6,389 nt of DNA, taken from positions 1-6,389 of the forward strand of contig JAGCSS010000169.1 in assembly GCA_017964055.1 (NCBI GenBank), in the 5' to 3' direction. Position 1 is the stretch's first letter, and each line of letters begins with the position of its first letter. This document shows, in pieces, positions 5,252-6,389 of this stretch. Made by a program: the position numbers and the translations under genes. This stretch comes from Lachnospiraceae bacterium (GTDB taxonomy: Bacteria; Bacillota; Clostridia; Lachnospirales; Lachnospiraceae). The notes under the pieces were generated by a model. It made no database searches and was not told the DNA's origin. It worked only from the letters and a program-made list of their open reading frames with translations.

Positions 5252-6342
5252 AAGTAGTACTCGAACATGTCACAAAACGTTTCCCGAACAGGGACAAGAA
5301 GATCAAGACCGAAGTGACCGCCGTAAACGATATCTCGTTTGAGATACCGGACGGAAAACTGATCGGTCTGCTCGGACCTTCCGGCTGCGGAAAGAGCACT
5401 ACGCTCTATATGATCTGCGGTCTGCAGAAGCTCACCGAGGGCAGGATCTATTTCGGAGAAGAGGACGTATCCGATCTTTCTCCCGAGAACAGAGGCGTAG
5501 GCCTGGTATTCCAGAACTACGCGCTTTATCCGCATATGACGGTAAAGCAGAACATCATGTTCCCTCTCGAGAACCTTAAAGGGGATGACAAACTCACAAA
5601 GGACGAGATGCTCGAGCGCACCTATAAGGTAGCGAAGCTCGTGCAGATAGACGAGCTCCTTGAGAGAAAACCCAGCGAGCTTTCGGGCGGACAGCAGCAG
5701 CGTGTGGCTATCGCGCGCGCTCTGGTCAAGATGCCGAGAGTCCTCCTGCTCGACGAGCCTTTATCGAACCTCGATGCGAGACTCCGCCTGCAGACACGTG
5801 AGGAGATCCGCCGCATTCAGCGCGAAACCAACATCACGACCGTATTCGTAACCCACGACCAGGAAGAGGCGATGAGCATCTCCGACCAGATCGTAGTTAT
5901 GAAGCTCGGCGTTGTGCAGCAGATGGGCGTTCCGCAGGAGGTATACAATAACCCCGCAAACCTCTTTGTCGCCAAGTTCCTCGGCACACCTCCCGTTAAC
6001 GTATTCAGGGGCGAGGTTAAAGGCGGCGCGCTCTATATCGCGGACGAGAGGATCTGCGATACACCCGGTATTTCCGACAGGGCCGTTTACGTGGGCATCC
6101 GTCCGGAGGGCTTTATCTACAGCCCGAACGGCGTGCTTACCTGCGACTTCCAGAACGTTGAAGTCATGGGAGGCGCGATCAGCATCGTTTCCTCGCATAA
6201 GGAATCGGAAAATGCGATCATCCGCGCGACCGTGATGGATGATGTTAAGATACCCGAAGGTGCCGCAACGGTTAAGTTCGATATCAAGCCCAACAAGCTT
6301 TACGTATTTGACCGTGAAACGGAAGAGAGACTTTATTTCTGA
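5248..6342 (+). CDS. ABC transporter ATP-binding protein, MsmX/UgpC/MalK type
   Basis: The 364-residue protein has a complete ABC ATPase core: Walker [10 protein letters not shown] (43-51), Q-loop [13 protein letters not shown] (Q89), signature [15 protein letters not shown] (145-159), Walker B VLLLDEP (165-171), D-loop SNLD (173-176) and switch His in [11 protein letters not shown] (H203). A C-terminal extension (about 240-364) with VGIRPEG (282-288) corresponds to the OB/TOBE regulatory domain of carbohydrate importers such as MalK, UgpC and MsmX. It would power uptake of sugars or glycerol phosphates with two permeases and a lipoprotein binder. The specific substrate cannot be read from an ATPase, and MsmX types can serve several importers. 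GAGAAGGG lies just upstream, and the ATG overlaps the RDD stop as ATGA. Another gene begins 12 nt after its stop. Confidence 0.96.
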   Translation: MKVVLEHVTKRFPNRDKKIKTEVTAVNDISFEIPDGKLIGLLGPSGCGKSTTLYMICGLQKLTEGRIYFGEEDVSDLSPENRGVGLVFQNYALYPHMTVKQNIMFPLENLKGDDKLTKDEMLERTYKVAKLVQIDELLERKPSELSGGQQQRVAIARALVKMPRVLLLDEPLSNLDARLRLQTREEIRRIQRETNITTVFVTHDQEEAMSISDQIVVMKLGVVQQMGVPQEVYNNPANLFVAKFLGTPPVNVFRGEVKGGALYIADERICDTPGISDRAVYVGIRPEGFIYSPNGVLTCDFQNVEVMGGAISIVSSHKESENAIIRATVMDDVKIPEGAATVKFDIKPNKLYVFDRETEERLYF

Positions 6343-6354
6343 GGATAAAAGACT

Positions 6355-6389
6355 ATGGTAGATAGCAAACAACAATGGAAAGCGTGGAT
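6355..6389 (+). CDS. Start of a further gene, possibly an ABC permease (runs off right edge)
   Basis: ATG at 6355 opens a frame reading MVDSKQQWKAW to the window end without a stop. GAGGA at 6341-6345, overlapping the stop of the ATPase gene, is 9 nt upstream. A short polar, basic N-terminus with WKAW directly before where a membrane helix would start is how many MalF/UgpA-type sugar permeases begin, and the position after an ATPase gene fits. With only 11 residues this is a guess about function; that a gene starts here is fairly likely. Confidence 0.55.
   Translation, partial: MVDSKQQWKAW

Noticed and set aside
4798..5535. 245-codon minus-strand ORF across the RDD/ABC junction
   Set aside because: It spans two well-identified plus-strand genes and shows no motif of its own.

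Overview
The window looks like chromosomal DNA from a Gram-positive Clostridia member, most probably a Lachnospiraceae gut or rumen bacterium. The signs are purine-rich Shine-Dalgarno (SD) sequences, moderately GC-rich genes with AT-rich gaps, and an RDD membrane protein, a MOSC protein and a small conserved protein of the types I associate with that family. This assignment rests on recalled protein style, not on a search.

Layout. The left edge (1-201, minus strand) holds the N-terminal part of a MOSC-domain protein. It is divergent from a short plus-strand pair across a roughly 100-bp AT-rich spacer. That pair is an 83-residue protein of unknown function (309-560) and surE (567-1277). A 125-bp AT-rich gap with a candidate extended -10 promoter follows. 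From 1403 to the right edge, all genes lie on the plus strand and are tightly packed: an unusual fusion of a HAD 5'(3')-nucleotidase (NT5C type) with a guanylate-kinase-like domain (1403-2530); two tandem DHH/DHHA1 phosphoesterases of the NrnA type (2540-3472 and 3525-4499); an RDD-family membrane protein (4508-5251); an MsmX/UgpC-type ABC transporter ATPase (5248-6342); and the first codons of another gene (6355 onward), possibly a permease. No convincing intrinsic terminator is visible between these genes, so one polycistronic unit is likely.

Theme. Four consecutive genes (SurE, the nucleotidase/GK-like fusion and two NrnA-like enzymes) all act, by family, on nucleotides or very short oligonucleotides. 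They may form a module for the end stages of RNA/DNA turnover or nucleotide-signal breakdown: nanoRNA or pAp to nucleoside monophosphates to nucleosides. The RDD protein and the ABC ATPase share the transcription unit but have no proven link to that chemistry.

The strongest oddity is the fusion protein. Its HAD catalytic motifs look intact and its GMP-binding-like residues are kept, but its Walker A loop reads GPSGSLKN, without the usual glycine before the lysine and without the Ser/Thr after it. This suggests a GMP-sensing or regulatory domain rather than a working guanylate kinase. A second oddity is a 19-codon mini-ORF that exactly bridges the two nrnA-like genes, with ATGA overlaps at both ends.
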